Below are positions 1 through 7,284 of a DNA stretch of 64,000 nt, one piece after another. The DNA comes from Acidimicrobiales bacterium. GTDB taxonomy: Bacteria; Actinomycetota; Acidimicrobiia; Acidimicrobiales; DATDAH01. Positions within the stretch are counted from its first letter, which is position 1. The number at the start of each line of letters is the position of its first letter. The translations under genes and the position numbers were made by a program. The stretch is taken from assembly GCA_016794585.1 (NCBI GenBank), contig JAEUJM010000032.1:1-64000 (forward strand), read 5' to 3'. The notes below the pieces were generated by a model. The model ran no database searches and was not told the DNA's origin. It saw only the letters and a list, made by a program, of their open reading frames with translations.

Positions 1-453
1 CCCGGCCATCACCGCGGCGAAGTCCGTGGCGTTCATCTCGCGGGCCGAGCCCACCAGGGACTCTTTGCAGATGGCGAACTCGGTCTCGTGGCCCTTGGCG
101 GCTTTGGCCATCGCGGTCACGTGCGCGCAGCACAACTCACCGGCAGCCAACAGGGCGCCGATGTCGTCGTGGGCCCGGAGGAACGTGGCGTCGGCGACGA
201 CCCGGCCGCCGACGGTCTTGGTGACCGGGGTCTGCCACGCCAGCCACGCCGGCGCCGAGAGCTGCCCGTCGAGCGCCCAATCCTTGGCCGCGTCCCACTG
301 GGCGACCTCGGCGAGCAACGCCGCCTCGGTGCGCTCCTTCAGGGCGAACAGGTCCCGCACCCGCCGGGTGCGCGCCCCCGGCCCCCACCCACCCGGGCCC
401 TCACCGGCGAGCGCGTCGGCGCTCGCAACAGGATCGGTGGCGAGGTCGACCAT
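1..453 (-). CDS. DUF222 (13E12-type) protein, N-terminal part, runs off the left edge
   Basis: The frame is open from an ATG at 453 to base 1 (151 residues, no stop). A GGGGAG ribosome site lies about 8 nt before the ATG, and an in-frame stop is found shortly upstream, so this start is well supported. The readable part has the helical DUF222 pattern (PAWLAWQTPV, then GALLAAGELCCAHVTAMAKAA). In this family a C-terminal HNH nuclease domain normally follows; here it would lie outside the window. These proteins are multicopy in actinobacterial genomes and are often linked to mobile DNA, but their role is not established. Whether the HNH part is intact cannot be seen. Confidence 0.8.
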   Translation of the reverse strand, partial: MVDLATDPVASADALAGEGPGGWGPGARTRRVRDLFALKERTEAALLAEVAQWDAAKDWALDGQLSAPAWLAWQTPVTKTVGGRVVADATFLRAHDDIGALLAAGELCCAHVTAMAKAAKGHETEFAICKESLVGSAREMNATDFAAVMAG

Positions 454-501
454 GCCCCATTCTCCCCAGGGGGTGTGACAGGAAAGCGGCGCCGACCGGG
501 G

Positions 502-870
502 TCAGTCGTCGTGCCAGCCGATGGCGGCGTCGGCGGCGCGGACCTCGCCGAACCAGCGGCTGTCGATGGTCAGCTCCTCGCCGAGGGTGTCGCAGAAGTT
601 GTTTTTCCACGAGACGGGGCCGAGGCGGGTCTGGCGGGGGACCCGTCGCCGTATCCGCACGGGGTTGAGGCGGAGACCCGCGTTGTCCATGACCACGATG
701 GCCCGGTCGGTCACCGCGATGATGCGCTGCTCGATCCGCTGGTGGTCGTGGGTGCGGTGGCCGACGATGGCCGGAAAGGCGAACTCGATCACCTCGCCAG
801 GCTCGAGCAGGGGTCGGGCCCGATCGCGCATCTTGGCCGCGGCGCTGAACCGTCCGAACACGCCGGCCAT
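502..870 (-). CDS. Small conserved protein, possibly PH-like fold
   Basis: A 122-residue soluble protein with no signal peptide or membrane helix. The core reads LLEPGEVIEF, then RIIAVTDRAIVVMDN, a pattern of an acidic GE loop followed by alternating beta strands that resembles bacterial PH-like domains (a 'potential gate' strand followed by a 'how to display' strand). The C-terminus is a WFGEVRAADAAIGWHDD tail. I do not recognise a named family. It stands alone, 49 nt after the upstream DUF222 start and about 250 nt from the RCC1 gene. The reading frame has normal GC-rich codon use. The function is unknown; the fold call is a guess from strand pattern. Confidence 0.7.
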   Translation of the reverse strand: MAGVFGRFSAAAKMRDRARPLLEPGEVIEFAFPAIVGHRTHDHQRIEQRIIAVTDRAIVVMDNAGLRLNPVRIRRRVPRQTRLGPVSWKNNFCDTLGEELTIDSRWFGEVRAADAAIGWHDD

Positions 871-1117
871 GATGACCCAGCGGCGCGTTCGGTGGAGGGC
901 TTGCGAGGCAGATCATCCAACCCGCCGAGTCCGGCCAGGGTATGGCGCTCTACTACGCACACCGGGTCAACGTCGACGCCTCCTGGACCGCCCTTCTCAA
1001 AGCCCGCCACGGCTGCCCTGACCGCGGCAGGACCGAGAACCTGGCGCCGCGCCGGCGCGCTCTGGGCGCAGCGGGGCGACGGCGACCGGACATGACGTCC
1101 CGTGGGACGCCGGCGTC

Positions 1118-3637
1118 TCAGAGCTGTGCGTCGACGGGGGCGTCGTGGCCGGCGGTGACGGGGAACACTGCGGCGTCGGCGTAGGAGGTGCCGTCGATCC
1201 AGTACTCGAACCGGCCGCTGAGCGGGTGGACGACCGCGGCACGGTAGTTGCCGGGGCTCAGCCCGGTGATCCGGTACGCCCCCTCGGCATCGGTGACCGC
1301 ACCACCGGCGATGCCTGAGGAGCCGACGGCGACGACCCACGCGCTGGCGGCGGCGCGGTCGCCGAGCGAGATGGTGCCCGACATCTCGCCGGTGGTCGGA
1401 GCCAGGGTGGCGTTGGCGGTGCCGGGCGCGCTGACCGCGGTGGCGGTGACGGGATCGACGCCGGCCCGGTCGTCGAACCACTCCGTGACGTGGTGGCCGG
1501 AAGGGTCGATGAACAACAGCTTGTAGCTGCCGGCCGCGAGGTTGAGGGCGTAGCCGCCGGTCGAGCTGGACCTCGCGGCGCGGACGAAGGCCAAGTCGCT
1601 CGCTCGGAAGGCGGCGACGATGCCACCGGCGACGGGCGCCGAGGAGGCCGAGTCGGTGAGGCGACCCAAGAGGATCGATCCGGTGCCGACCGGCGTCTGC
1701 TGGGAGAGGATCACGTCGGCGGTGGTGGTCGTGTCGGCGGCGACGGCGAACGGGGTGGTGGCGGTGGCATGGGCGCCCGTGGGGTCGGCGACGGCGAGCA
1801 GGTGGTTGCCGGGGTGCAGGCCCGAGAGGCTGACCTGACCGCTGGCGTCGGTGGTCCAAGCGGCGACGGGCTCGCCGCCTCGGTCGAGGCTCAGCGCCAG
1901 CGCGAGTGCGCCGCTGACCGGGCCGGCTGTGGTCGCGTCGGTGACGGTGCTCGAGACCGCACCGAAGCGCGAAGCGAGCGTTCCGGCCACGAGTGTGGTG
2001 GCGCCATCGACCGAGACGGTGGTGGGGGCGCCGAAGAACCCGGGCTCGTTGGCCGCGCTCGGGTCGATGGCGTAGATGAGGTAGGTGCCGTCGGGCACCG
2101 GGAAGTGGAACTGGCCGTTGATGGCGGCCACGGCACCCCCGGCGACGCCGTACCCGTTGGTGTCGAGCGCCGCCACCAAGGTCCCGGCCAGCGGCGCACC
2201 GTCGCCATCGGTGACGAGGCCGGCCAATGCGCCGAGCAGCTCGATGGTGCCGGGGAGGCTGTCGCCCATCTGGCCGGGGCTCCGTCCCCGTGCGGCGGTG
2301 TCGCCGAGGCCGAGCTGGCCGAAGCCGTTGCTCCCCCAGCACTTGACCTGACCGTTGTCGAGCAGCGCGCAGGAATGGGTGCTGCCCGCGGCCATCGCGG
2401 TCGCGGTGCGTCCGGTGCCGAGGTCGACGGCGGGGAGGTCGTCGCCCATCTCGAAGGGCTGGTCGCCTCGACTGAAGCGGTCACCGAGTCCGAGCGCGCC
2501 GTGGTCGTTGTACCCCCAGCACTTGGCCTGGCCGTTGTCGAGCGCGGCGCAGGTGTGGCCGCCCCCGCTGGAGGAGTCGTAGCCGGAGTCCACCGAGGTG
2601 GCGGTGCGTCCGGTGCCGAGGTCGACGGCGGGGAGGTCGTCGCCCATCTCGCCGGGGCCGTCGCCGCGGTCGGCCGTGTCCCCGAGCCCGAGCCGCCCGT
2701 GGCTGTTCTCGCCCCAGCACTTGATGCGGCCGTCGTCGAGCAGCGCGCAGGTGTGGTGAAGCCCCAGGGCGACGGCGGTGGCGGTGCGTCCGGTGCCGAG
2801 GTCGACGGCGGGGAGGTCGTCGCCCATCTCGCCGGGCCCGTCGCCGCGGTTGGCGGTGTCCCCGAGCCCGAGCGCGCCGGACCCGTTGCTGCCCCAGCAC
2901 TTGAGCCGGCCGTCGTCGAGCACCGCGCAGGCGGAGGAGTCGCCGGCGCTCACCGCGGTGGCGGTGCGGCCGGCGCCGAGGTCGACGGGCGGGAGGGCGT
3001 CGCCCATCTCGCCGGGGTCGTCGCCGCGGTTGGCGGTGTCCCCGAGCCCGAGCCTGCCGGAAGTGTTGGAGCCCCAGCATCTGAGCTGGGCGTTGTCGAG
3101 CACGGCGCAGGTGTAGGAGTCGCCGGCGCTGACGGCGGTGGCGGTGCGGCCGGCGCCGAGGTCGACGGGCGGGAGGGCGTCGCCCATCTCGCCGGGCTGG
3201 TCACCGCGCTCGGCGGTGTCCCCGAGGCCGAGTTGCCCGTAGTCGTTGTAGCCCCAGCACTTGACCTGGCCGTTGTCGAGCACGGCGCAGCTGTGCTGGC
3301 TGCCGGCGCTGAGGGCAACCGCGGAACGCCCCGCGCCCAGGTCCACGGACGCCAGTGACGGCCCCATCTCGATCGGTTGGTCGCCCCGGTTGACGGTGTC
3401 CCCCAGGCCGAGCTGCCCCCACTGGTTGCGCCCCCAGCACCGGACCTGCCCGTCCGCGGACAGCCCGCACGCGTGGTGGGAACCGGACGACACGATCGGC
3501 GTCACCGACGACGGACCGACGGTCGAGCGGCCCACGGACGAGGGCGTCGCCGCCGCCCGACCCGCCACGAGCGATGTCGCCGCCAGGACGCCGACGAGGA
3601 CGACGGCGCCCAGCACCCCCCTTCGCTCCCGGCGCAT
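1118..3637 (-). CDS. Secreted RCC1-repeat beta-propeller with carboxypeptidase-regulatory-like C-terminal domains
   Basis: The start is placed at the ATG at 3637 because it begins a clear signal peptide (MRRERRG, hydrophobic core to about residue 25, then ...GRAAATPSS); a longer frame exists upstream. Residues about 49-465 are seven RCC1-type repeats of about 60 residues, each with the pattern HxCAxLDxGxxxCWGxNxxGxLGLGDT, so one closed seven-bladed propeller is expected. Each repeat holds two cysteines nine residues apart, which could form a disulfide per blade in the exported protein. Residues about 470-839 are Ala/Gly/Thr-rich beta domains of the carboxypeptidase-regulatory (Cna-B-like) type (GxVTDGDGAPLAGTLV, LSGLHPGNHLLAV, ITGLSPGNYRAAV). 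There is no LPxTG or C-terminal helix, so it is probably released or held by other means. The ligand is unknown. Confidence 0.85.
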   Translation of the reverse strand: MRRERRGVLGAVVLVGVLAATSLVAGRAAATPSSVGRSTVGPSSVTPIVSSGSHHACGLSADGQVRCWGRNQWGQLGLGDTVNRGDQPIEMGPSLASVDLGAGRSAVALSAGSQHSCAVLDNGQVKCWGYNDYGQLGLGDTAERGDQPGEMGDALPPVDLGAGRTATAVSAGDSYTCAVLDNAQLRCWGSNTSGRLGLGDTANRGDDPGEMGDALPPVDLGAGRTATAVSAGDSSACAVLDDGRLKCWGSNGSGALGLGDTANRGDGPGEMGDDLPAVDLGTGRTATAVALGLHHTCALLDDGRIKCWGENSHGRLGLGDTADRGDGPGEMGDDLPAVDLGTGRTATSVDSGYDSSSGGGHTCAALDNGQAKCWGYNDHGALGLGDRFSRGDQPFEMGDDLPAVDLGTGRTATAMAAGSTHSCALLDNGQVKCWGSNGFGQLGLGDTAARGRSPGQMGDSLPGTIELLGALAGLVTDGDGAPLAGTLVAALDTNGYGVAGGAVAAINGQFHFPVPDGTYLIYAIDPSAANEPGFFGAPTTVSVDGATTLVAGTLASRFGAVSSTVTDATTAGPVSGALALALSLDRGGEPVAAWTTDASGQVSLSGLHPGNHLLAVADPTGAHATATTPFAVAADTTTTADVILSQQTPVGTGSILLGRLTDSASSAPVAGGIVAAFRASDLAFVRAARSSSTGGYALNLAAGSYKLLFIDPSGHHVTEWFDDRAGVDPVTATAVSAPGTANATLAPTTGEMSGTISLGDRAAASAWVVAVGSSGIAGGAVTDAEGAYRITGLSPGNYRAAVVHPLSGRFEYWIDGTSYADAAVFPVTAGHDAPVDAQL
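2240..3493 (-). repeat. Seven ~180-bp direct repeats encoding RCC1 blades
   Basis: The DNA of the RCC1 blades is strongly repetitive. Blocks such as GTGCGTCCGGTGCCGAGGTC and GCGGGGAGGTCGTCGCCCAT recur every 180-200 nt at about 2410, 2605, 2785 and, in slightly changed form, about 2965 and 3145. Identity between middle blades is much higher at the nucleotide level than protein need alone would require, which suggests recent duplication or gene conversion among blades 2-6. Blade number could differ between strains. Confidence 0.75.
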
Positions 3638-3776
3638 CGCCCGGATGCTAGCGACGGCGACCAGTTCGAGCAGGCTGACCGAGCGTGCGACCACGGCGAC
3701 CTGCTGCACCAGCCGGGCGAGCGCGACCGGATCGCCGGTGACGGCGCCGCCGCCGACCCGCTACCGTCGTCCCCCT

Positions 3777-3914
3777 ATGAAGATGGCACGACGAGCACTG
3801 GTGGCCCTGGGGGTGGCCGGGATGTTCGCCGCCGTCCTGCGCCTGCGGGGGACCGGTGGCACCCCGCCGAAGGGTGGGGGCTGGCGTGAGCTGTCCGGTC
3901 CCGACCTGACGTGA
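3777..3914 (+). CDS. Short single-helix protein (45 aa), hypothetical
   Basis: ATG at 3777 to TGA at 3914 encodes MKMARRALVALGVAGMFAAV, then a basic/Gly-rich tail ending GGWRELSGPDLT. The N-terminus has positive residues followed by a hydrophobic stretch, like a membrane anchor or signal-anchor. It sits 13 nt before the downstream oxidoreductase start and could be co-transcribed with it. A TACCGT -10-like hexamer ends 9 nt before the ATG. The GGWRELxGPD tail looks like conserved coding sequence rather than noise, but the length makes the call uncertain. Confidence 0.5.
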   Translation: MKMARRALVALGVAGMFAAVLRLRGTGGTPPKGGGWRELSGPDLT

Positions 3915-3927
3915 TCCCGCCCGCCAC

Positions 3928-4914
3928 ATGAAGATCGCCGTGGTCGGCGTGGGCGCCACCGGTGCCCGCGCCGCCCGACAGCTCGCGGCCACCGACGCGG
4001 TCGAGACCGTGCTGGCCCACGACACCGACCCCGACCGCACGCGCCTGTTGCACGAGGCCATGCCCGACCGGGTGCAGATCGTCAGCGAGGACGCCCTGCT
4101 GGGTGCCGACGTCGACGCCGTGCTCCTGGCGACGCCGAGCGGGGCGCATCTCCCGACCGCACGGGCCCTCGTCGGGCGGGGCGTCGGCGTGGTCTCCACC
4201 AGCGACGCCATCGACGACGTCCGCGACCTCCTCGCCCTGGACCCTTGGTGCCGTGACCAGGGCGTGACCGTCGTGGCCGGCGCGGCCTTCTCGCCTGGCT
4301 TCAGTTGCCTGCTGGCCCGCCATGCCGCCGCCGGCTTCGATCACGTCGACGAGGTGCACGTGGCCAAGGTCGGCACCGGCGGGCCCGCCTGCGCCCGCCA
4401 GCACCACCGGGCCCTCGGCGGCATCGCCGTGGACTGGCGCGACGACGAGTGGGTCGAGCGGCCGGGCGGCTCGGGCCGCGAGCTCTGCTGGTTCCCCGAC
4501 CCCATCGGCGGCGCCGACTGCTATCGGGCCGCGCTGCCCGACGCGATGTTGCTCCAACCCGCGTTCCCCGAGGTTTCCCGGGTGACCGCCCGCCTCGGAG
4601 CCACGCGCCGCGATCGCCTCACCGCCCGCCTGCCCATGCTGCGCCCGCCCCATCCCGAGGGTGGGCCGGGCGCTCTGCGCGTCGAGGTCCGGGGCCGTCA
4701 AGGCCAGCGGCGCGAGACGAAGGTGCTCGGCGCGATGGACCGACCGGGCGTCGCCGCCGGCGCGGTGGCCGCGGTGGCCGCCCTCTGGGTGGCGGAACGG
4801 CGCCTTCCCGTGGGCAGTGCCGGCCTCGCCGCAGGTGACGACGTGCTCGGCCTCCTGGCCGACCTGGCCCGGCGAGGTGTGCGCGCCGCGGTCTTCGAAG
4901 GCGCGGGGGCCTGA
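3928..4914 (+). CDS. NAD(P)-binding oxidoreductase, saccharopine-dehydrogenase / DAP-dehydrogenase-like
   Basis: A 328-residue protein beginning MKIAVVGVGATGARAARQLA, a Rossmann GxGxxG motif at the very N-terminus (NAD(P)-binding). It continues with a loss-of-variation segment DVDAVLLATPSGAHLPTARAL typical of Gfo/Idh/MocA and saccharopine-reductase-like folds, and GAAFSPGFSCLLARHAA. The C-terminal half (VEVRGRQGQRRETKVLGAMDRPG) resembles the substrate domain of saccharopine/DAP-type dehydrogenases found in actinobacteria, where substrates are unassigned. No pathway partner lies next to it. The substrate is unknown; the cofactor-binding fold is secure. Confidence 0.8.
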   Translation: MKIAVVGVGATGARAARQLAATDAVETVLAHDTDPDRTRLLHEAMPDRVQIVSEDALLGADVDAVLLATPSGAHLPTARALVGRGVGVVSTSDAIDDVRDLLALDPWCRDQGVTVVAGAAFSPGFSCLLARHAAAGFDHVDEVHVAKVGTGGPACARQHHRALGGIAVDWRDDEWVERPGGSGRELCWFPDPIGGADCYRAALPDAMLLQPAFPEVSRVTARLGATRRDRLTARLPMLRPPHPEGGPGALRVEVRGRQGQRRETKVLGAMDRPGVAAGAVAAVAALWVAERRLPVGSAGLAAGDDVLGLLADLARRGVRAAVFEGAGA

Positions 4915-5082
4915 CCTCGGCGGATGCGAATGCATCAAATGACAATGCTGTCATTTGATGCGAATGCACTACCGATCTAATTACATCAATGTAACTCGAA
5001 GAAACTTCGGATTTGTTCTAAAGGTCTCAGCCGAAGTGGTCGTTACTCCGACGTTGGTTCAACTAGGAGGGGCGATACAGAC
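4915..5082 (+). promoter_or_regulatory. AT-rich leader with two palindromes upstream of the sigma-factor gene
   Basis: This 168-nt stretch is far more AT-rich than the rest of the window. It holds a perfect 13-bp inverted repeat with a 4-nt loop (GCATCAAATGACA / TGTCATTTGATGC, 4932-4961), flanked by a 12-bp direct repeat GATGCGAATGCA (4923-4934 and 4957-4968), and a second palindrome TTACATCAATGTAA (4981-4994). AGGAGG at 5065-5070 is the ribosome site of the sigma gene. The first hairpin starts 18 nt after the upstream stop and could be a terminator, but it lacks a T tract; together the elements look more like operators controlling the sigma gene. Confidence 0.6.
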
Positions 5083-5976
5083 ATGGGCGATACACCAGAT
5101 TCCGCACGGTTGATCGAAGAGCACCTACCGCTCGTCCGACACATCGTGTTCCAGGTGGCGGTGCACTTCCCCCGCCACGTCGACCGTGACGAGCTGGCTC
5201 GGGCCGGCGCACTGGGACTCGTCGAAGCGGCCCGCCGCTACGACGAGGCTCGGGGTGTCCCGTTCGATCGGTTCGCCGCACAGCGCATCCGGGGCGCGAT
5301 CCTCGATGCGGTCCGGGCCGCCGACTGGGCGCCGCGCTCGGTCCGCACCCTGGCCCGCAAGCTGGAGGCGGCAGAGCAGCGACTGGCCACCGAACTGGGT
5401 CGGGTGCCGTCGCTGCGGGAGATGGCCGACGAGCTCGGCATCACCCTCGCCGAGCTGTCGAAGCTCCAGGACCGGCTCTTCCGCTCGGTGGTCCTGGCCC
5501 TCGAGCACGAGGTCACCGACGACGTGGACGAGGACCTCACCCTCGTGGACGTCCTGGTGGACCGCACCGCGGTCGAGCCGCTCGAGGAGCTGGAGACCCG
5601 GGAGCTGCACGCGTACCTGCGTGACGCCGTCGAGCTGTTGCCCGAGCGCCAGCGCCTGGTCATCGTGGGCTACTTCCTCGAGAACCGCACCTCGCTCGAG
5701 TTGGCCCGCTTCCTCGGCGTGACCGAGTCCCGCATCAGCCAGCTCCGGTCCGAGGCCCTCGCCATGCTGAAAGAAGGCATCGAGCGCCAGTACGACAACC
5801 CCGAGGTGGGGGTCGAGGAGCCCGTGGGCCGGGTGGCCAAGCGCAAGGCCAACTACGCCGACGCCATCGGCGAGGCGAGCGCCTGGAAGCACCGTCTCGA
5901 TCAGGTCATCACCGACGACATGATCGAAGAGGAGTCCATCCCGGTCGGGGTTCCCTACAACCGAGTCGCTGTGTAA
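5083..5976 (+). CDS. RNA polymerase sigma factor, WhiG/FliA type
   Basis: A group-3 sigma-70 factor of 297 residues. Region 2 reads LIEEHLPLVRHIVFQVA, DELARAGALGLVEAARRYD, and FAAQRIRGAILDAVRAADW. Region 3 contains RVPSLREMADELGIT, and region 4 LLPERQRLVIVGYFLENRTS, then FLGVTESRISQLRSEAL. The FDRFAAQRIRGAILDxxRxxDWAPRSVR block is diagnostic of the FliA/WhiG/SigF branch. About 60 residues past region 4 (from NPEVGVEEPVG) form an unusual C-terminal tail. The start has AGGAGG 12 nt upstream. No flagellar or sporulation genes and no anti-sigma factor lie beside it, so the regulon cannot be inferred here. It is followed after 11 nt by the next gene, probably in the same transcript. Confidence 0.9.
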   Translation: MGDTPDSARLIEEHLPLVRHIVFQVAVHFPRHVDRDELARAGALGLVEAARRYDEARGVPFDRFAAQRIRGAILDAVRAADWAPRSVRTLARKLEAAEQRLATELGRVPSLREMADELGITLAELSKLQDRLFRSVVLALEHEVTDDVDEDLTLVDVLVDRTAVEPLEELETRELHAYLRDAVELLPERQRLVIVGYFLENRTSLELARFLGVTESRISQLRSEALAMLKEGIERQYDNPEVGVEEPVGRVAKRKANYADAIGEASAWKHRLDQVITDDMIEEESIPVGVPYNRVAV

Positions 5977-5987
5977 TCATGTAATCC

Positions 5988-6515
5988 ATGGCTGACCCCG
6001 CCCCCCGCGAGATCGTCACGTGGGTGGTCGAGCGGTTGCCGGAGGACTGGTTCGACGAAGCACCGAGCGTGCGGGTCGATCGCGAGGAGATCCTCGTGGT
6101 CGGCCCGTTGCGCGTGCCGGCCCCCGAAGAGTGCGACGGTCCGGCGGCCGTCGAGCGCCAACGGTGCATCACCGCCTTCCGGGAGGCCACCCGCCCCCAC
6201 CGCATGGCCATCGCCGCCGAGGCGGAGGTCGTCTGGGGGCGCAAGGTGTCGTGGGGCGTCGTCTGCCCCTCCGGCGGACAGGCCGAGGAGGAGCACTTCA
6301 CCACCGTCAGCACCCCGGTGATGACCCGCCTCCGCATGGACGAGCGCGACGTGCTCGACACGCTCATCGACGCCGGCGTGGCCCGCAGCCGCAGCGAGGC
6401 GCTGGCCTGGTGCGTGCGCCTGGTCGGCCACCACGAGGCGGACTGGATCCAGCACCTCCGTGACGCGGTGGCCACCATCGAGGAGGCCCGGGCCCGAGGC
6501 CCGATGCAGGCGTAG
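5988..6515 (+). CDS. Conserved protein with ribbon-helix-helix-like C-terminus
   Basis: A 175-residue protein, 11 nt after the sigma-factor stop and presumably in its operon. The N-terminal part (REIVTWVVERLPEDWF, VDREEILVVGPL) is a mixed alpha/beta segment I cannot assign. The C-terminal part RLRMDERDVLDTLIDAGVAR, then SRSEALAWCVRLV, has the ribbon-helix-helix layout (a strand with alternating residues, then helix, turn, SRSEAL helix) seen in CopG/Arc-like DNA-binding proteins and in actinobacterial 'ribbon-helix-helix' hypothetical proteins. Its place next to a sigma factor suggests a linked regulatory role, which is inference. Confidence 0.75.
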   Translation: MADPAPREIVTWVVERLPEDWFDEAPSVRVDREEILVVGPLRVPAPEECDGPAAVERQRCITAFREATRPHRMAIAAEAEVVWGRKVSWGVVCPSGGQAEEEHFTTVSTPVMTRLRMDERDVLDTLIDAGVARSRSEALAWCVRLVGHHEADWIQHLRDAVATIEEARARGPMQA

Positions 6516-6531
6516 CGGGTCCGCCCGGCGC

Positions 6532-7284
6532 TCAGATGCGGGCGCGCTCGGCCCAGAAGTCGAGCACGCCGGCGTCGCCGAAGACCTCGAGGCGGCTCCG
6601 GGGGACACGGTTCCAGAGCAGGAGGAGGAGGTCCGACGCCGGGCCCCGCACCGCGGCATCGCCCTTGGCATGACCCCGCTCGCAGACAGGACCATCGGCG
6701 GTGAAGGCGACGGTCCACTCACCGGTGCCGTCGGGCAGGCCCTCGTCGGTGGCGTGCAGGTGCAGGGTTCGCCCGTCGCCCGCGAGGCGGTCGCCGAGCC
6801 GGGGCACGAACAGCTCGAACACCTCGTCGATGCCGTCGAGGGCGAGGTCGCGCTCGACGGGGGCGGCGGCGCCGGCCGCGCCGGCCACGTCCCAGCGGTG
6901 GATGGCGGTCTCCTGCGCCCGACGGCGCCACCAGTCCCTCGCGGGACCGTCGCCGGTGAAGGTCCAGCACGTGGTGTCCGGGCCGGCCGCCTCGAAGGCC
7001 GCGCACACCTCGTCGGTGCGGGCGTCGAACCACGCCAGCAGGCCGTCCTCGCCGAGGGCGTCGGCGTCGGGGTCGGGGCCGAGTGCGAGCAGCGCGGCGG
7101 TCGCGTCCATGCCGTCGCGCACCAGGTGCACCGCCCACTGCGCACCCTGGCCGACGTGCGCCACCACCTCGCCCACCGTCCACCCTTCGACGGCGGGGAC
7201 ACCGGCGCCGAGGTGACCGCGGGCGGCGGCGCTCAGTGCGTCGGACTCGCGCCGGAGCGCGACGAGGAAGGCGGCGTCATCCAT
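6532..7284 (-). CDS. Maleylpyruvate isomerase-family (MDMPI, mycothiol-dependent type) protein
   Basis: About 250 residues starting MDDAAFLVALRRESDAL. The N-terminal DinB-like four-helix part holds WTVGEVVAHVGQGAQWAV, with the conserved His of the metal/mycothiol site, and the RRRAQETAIHRWD segment. The C-terminal half is the MDMPI_C type (DGPVCERGHAKGDAAVRGPASDLLLLLWNR). These proteins use mycothiol for isomerisation or transfer reactions in actinobacteria; the substrate is not readable. The frame is open further upstream, and an alternative ATG lies at 7293. The start overlaps the stop of the P-type ATPase gene, so it is the third gene of a hisN-like / ATPase operon. Confidence 0.85.
   Translation of the reverse strand: MDDAAFLVALRRESDALSAAARGHLGAGVPAVEGWTVGEVVAHVGQGAQWAVHLVRDGMDATAALLALGPDPDADALGEDGLLAWFDARTDEVCAAFEAAGPDTTCWTFTGDGPARDWWRRRAQETAIHRWDVAGAAGAAAPVERDLALDGIDEVFELFVPRLGDRLAGDGRTLHLHATDEGLPDGTGEWTVAFTADGPVCERGHAKGDAAVRGPASDLLLLLWNRVPRSRLEVFGDAGVLDFWAERARI

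Noticed and set aside
26..1095. Plus-strand frames at the left edge (150 and 335 residues)
   Set aside because: Antisense to the DUF222 fragment and the small PH-like gene, whose minus-strand frames have ribosome sites and plausible protein patterns.
1490..3358. A 622-residue plus-strand frame antisense to the RCC1 gene
   Set aside because: Its repeats simply mirror the RCC1 repeats; composition is Gly/Ala/Val-rich without a domain, and the minus strand has signal peptide and RCC1 motifs.
2240..3493. Possible CRISPR array because of regularly spaced repeats
   Set aside because: The period is about 180 nt, the repeats translate as RCC1 blades, and no cas gene is present.
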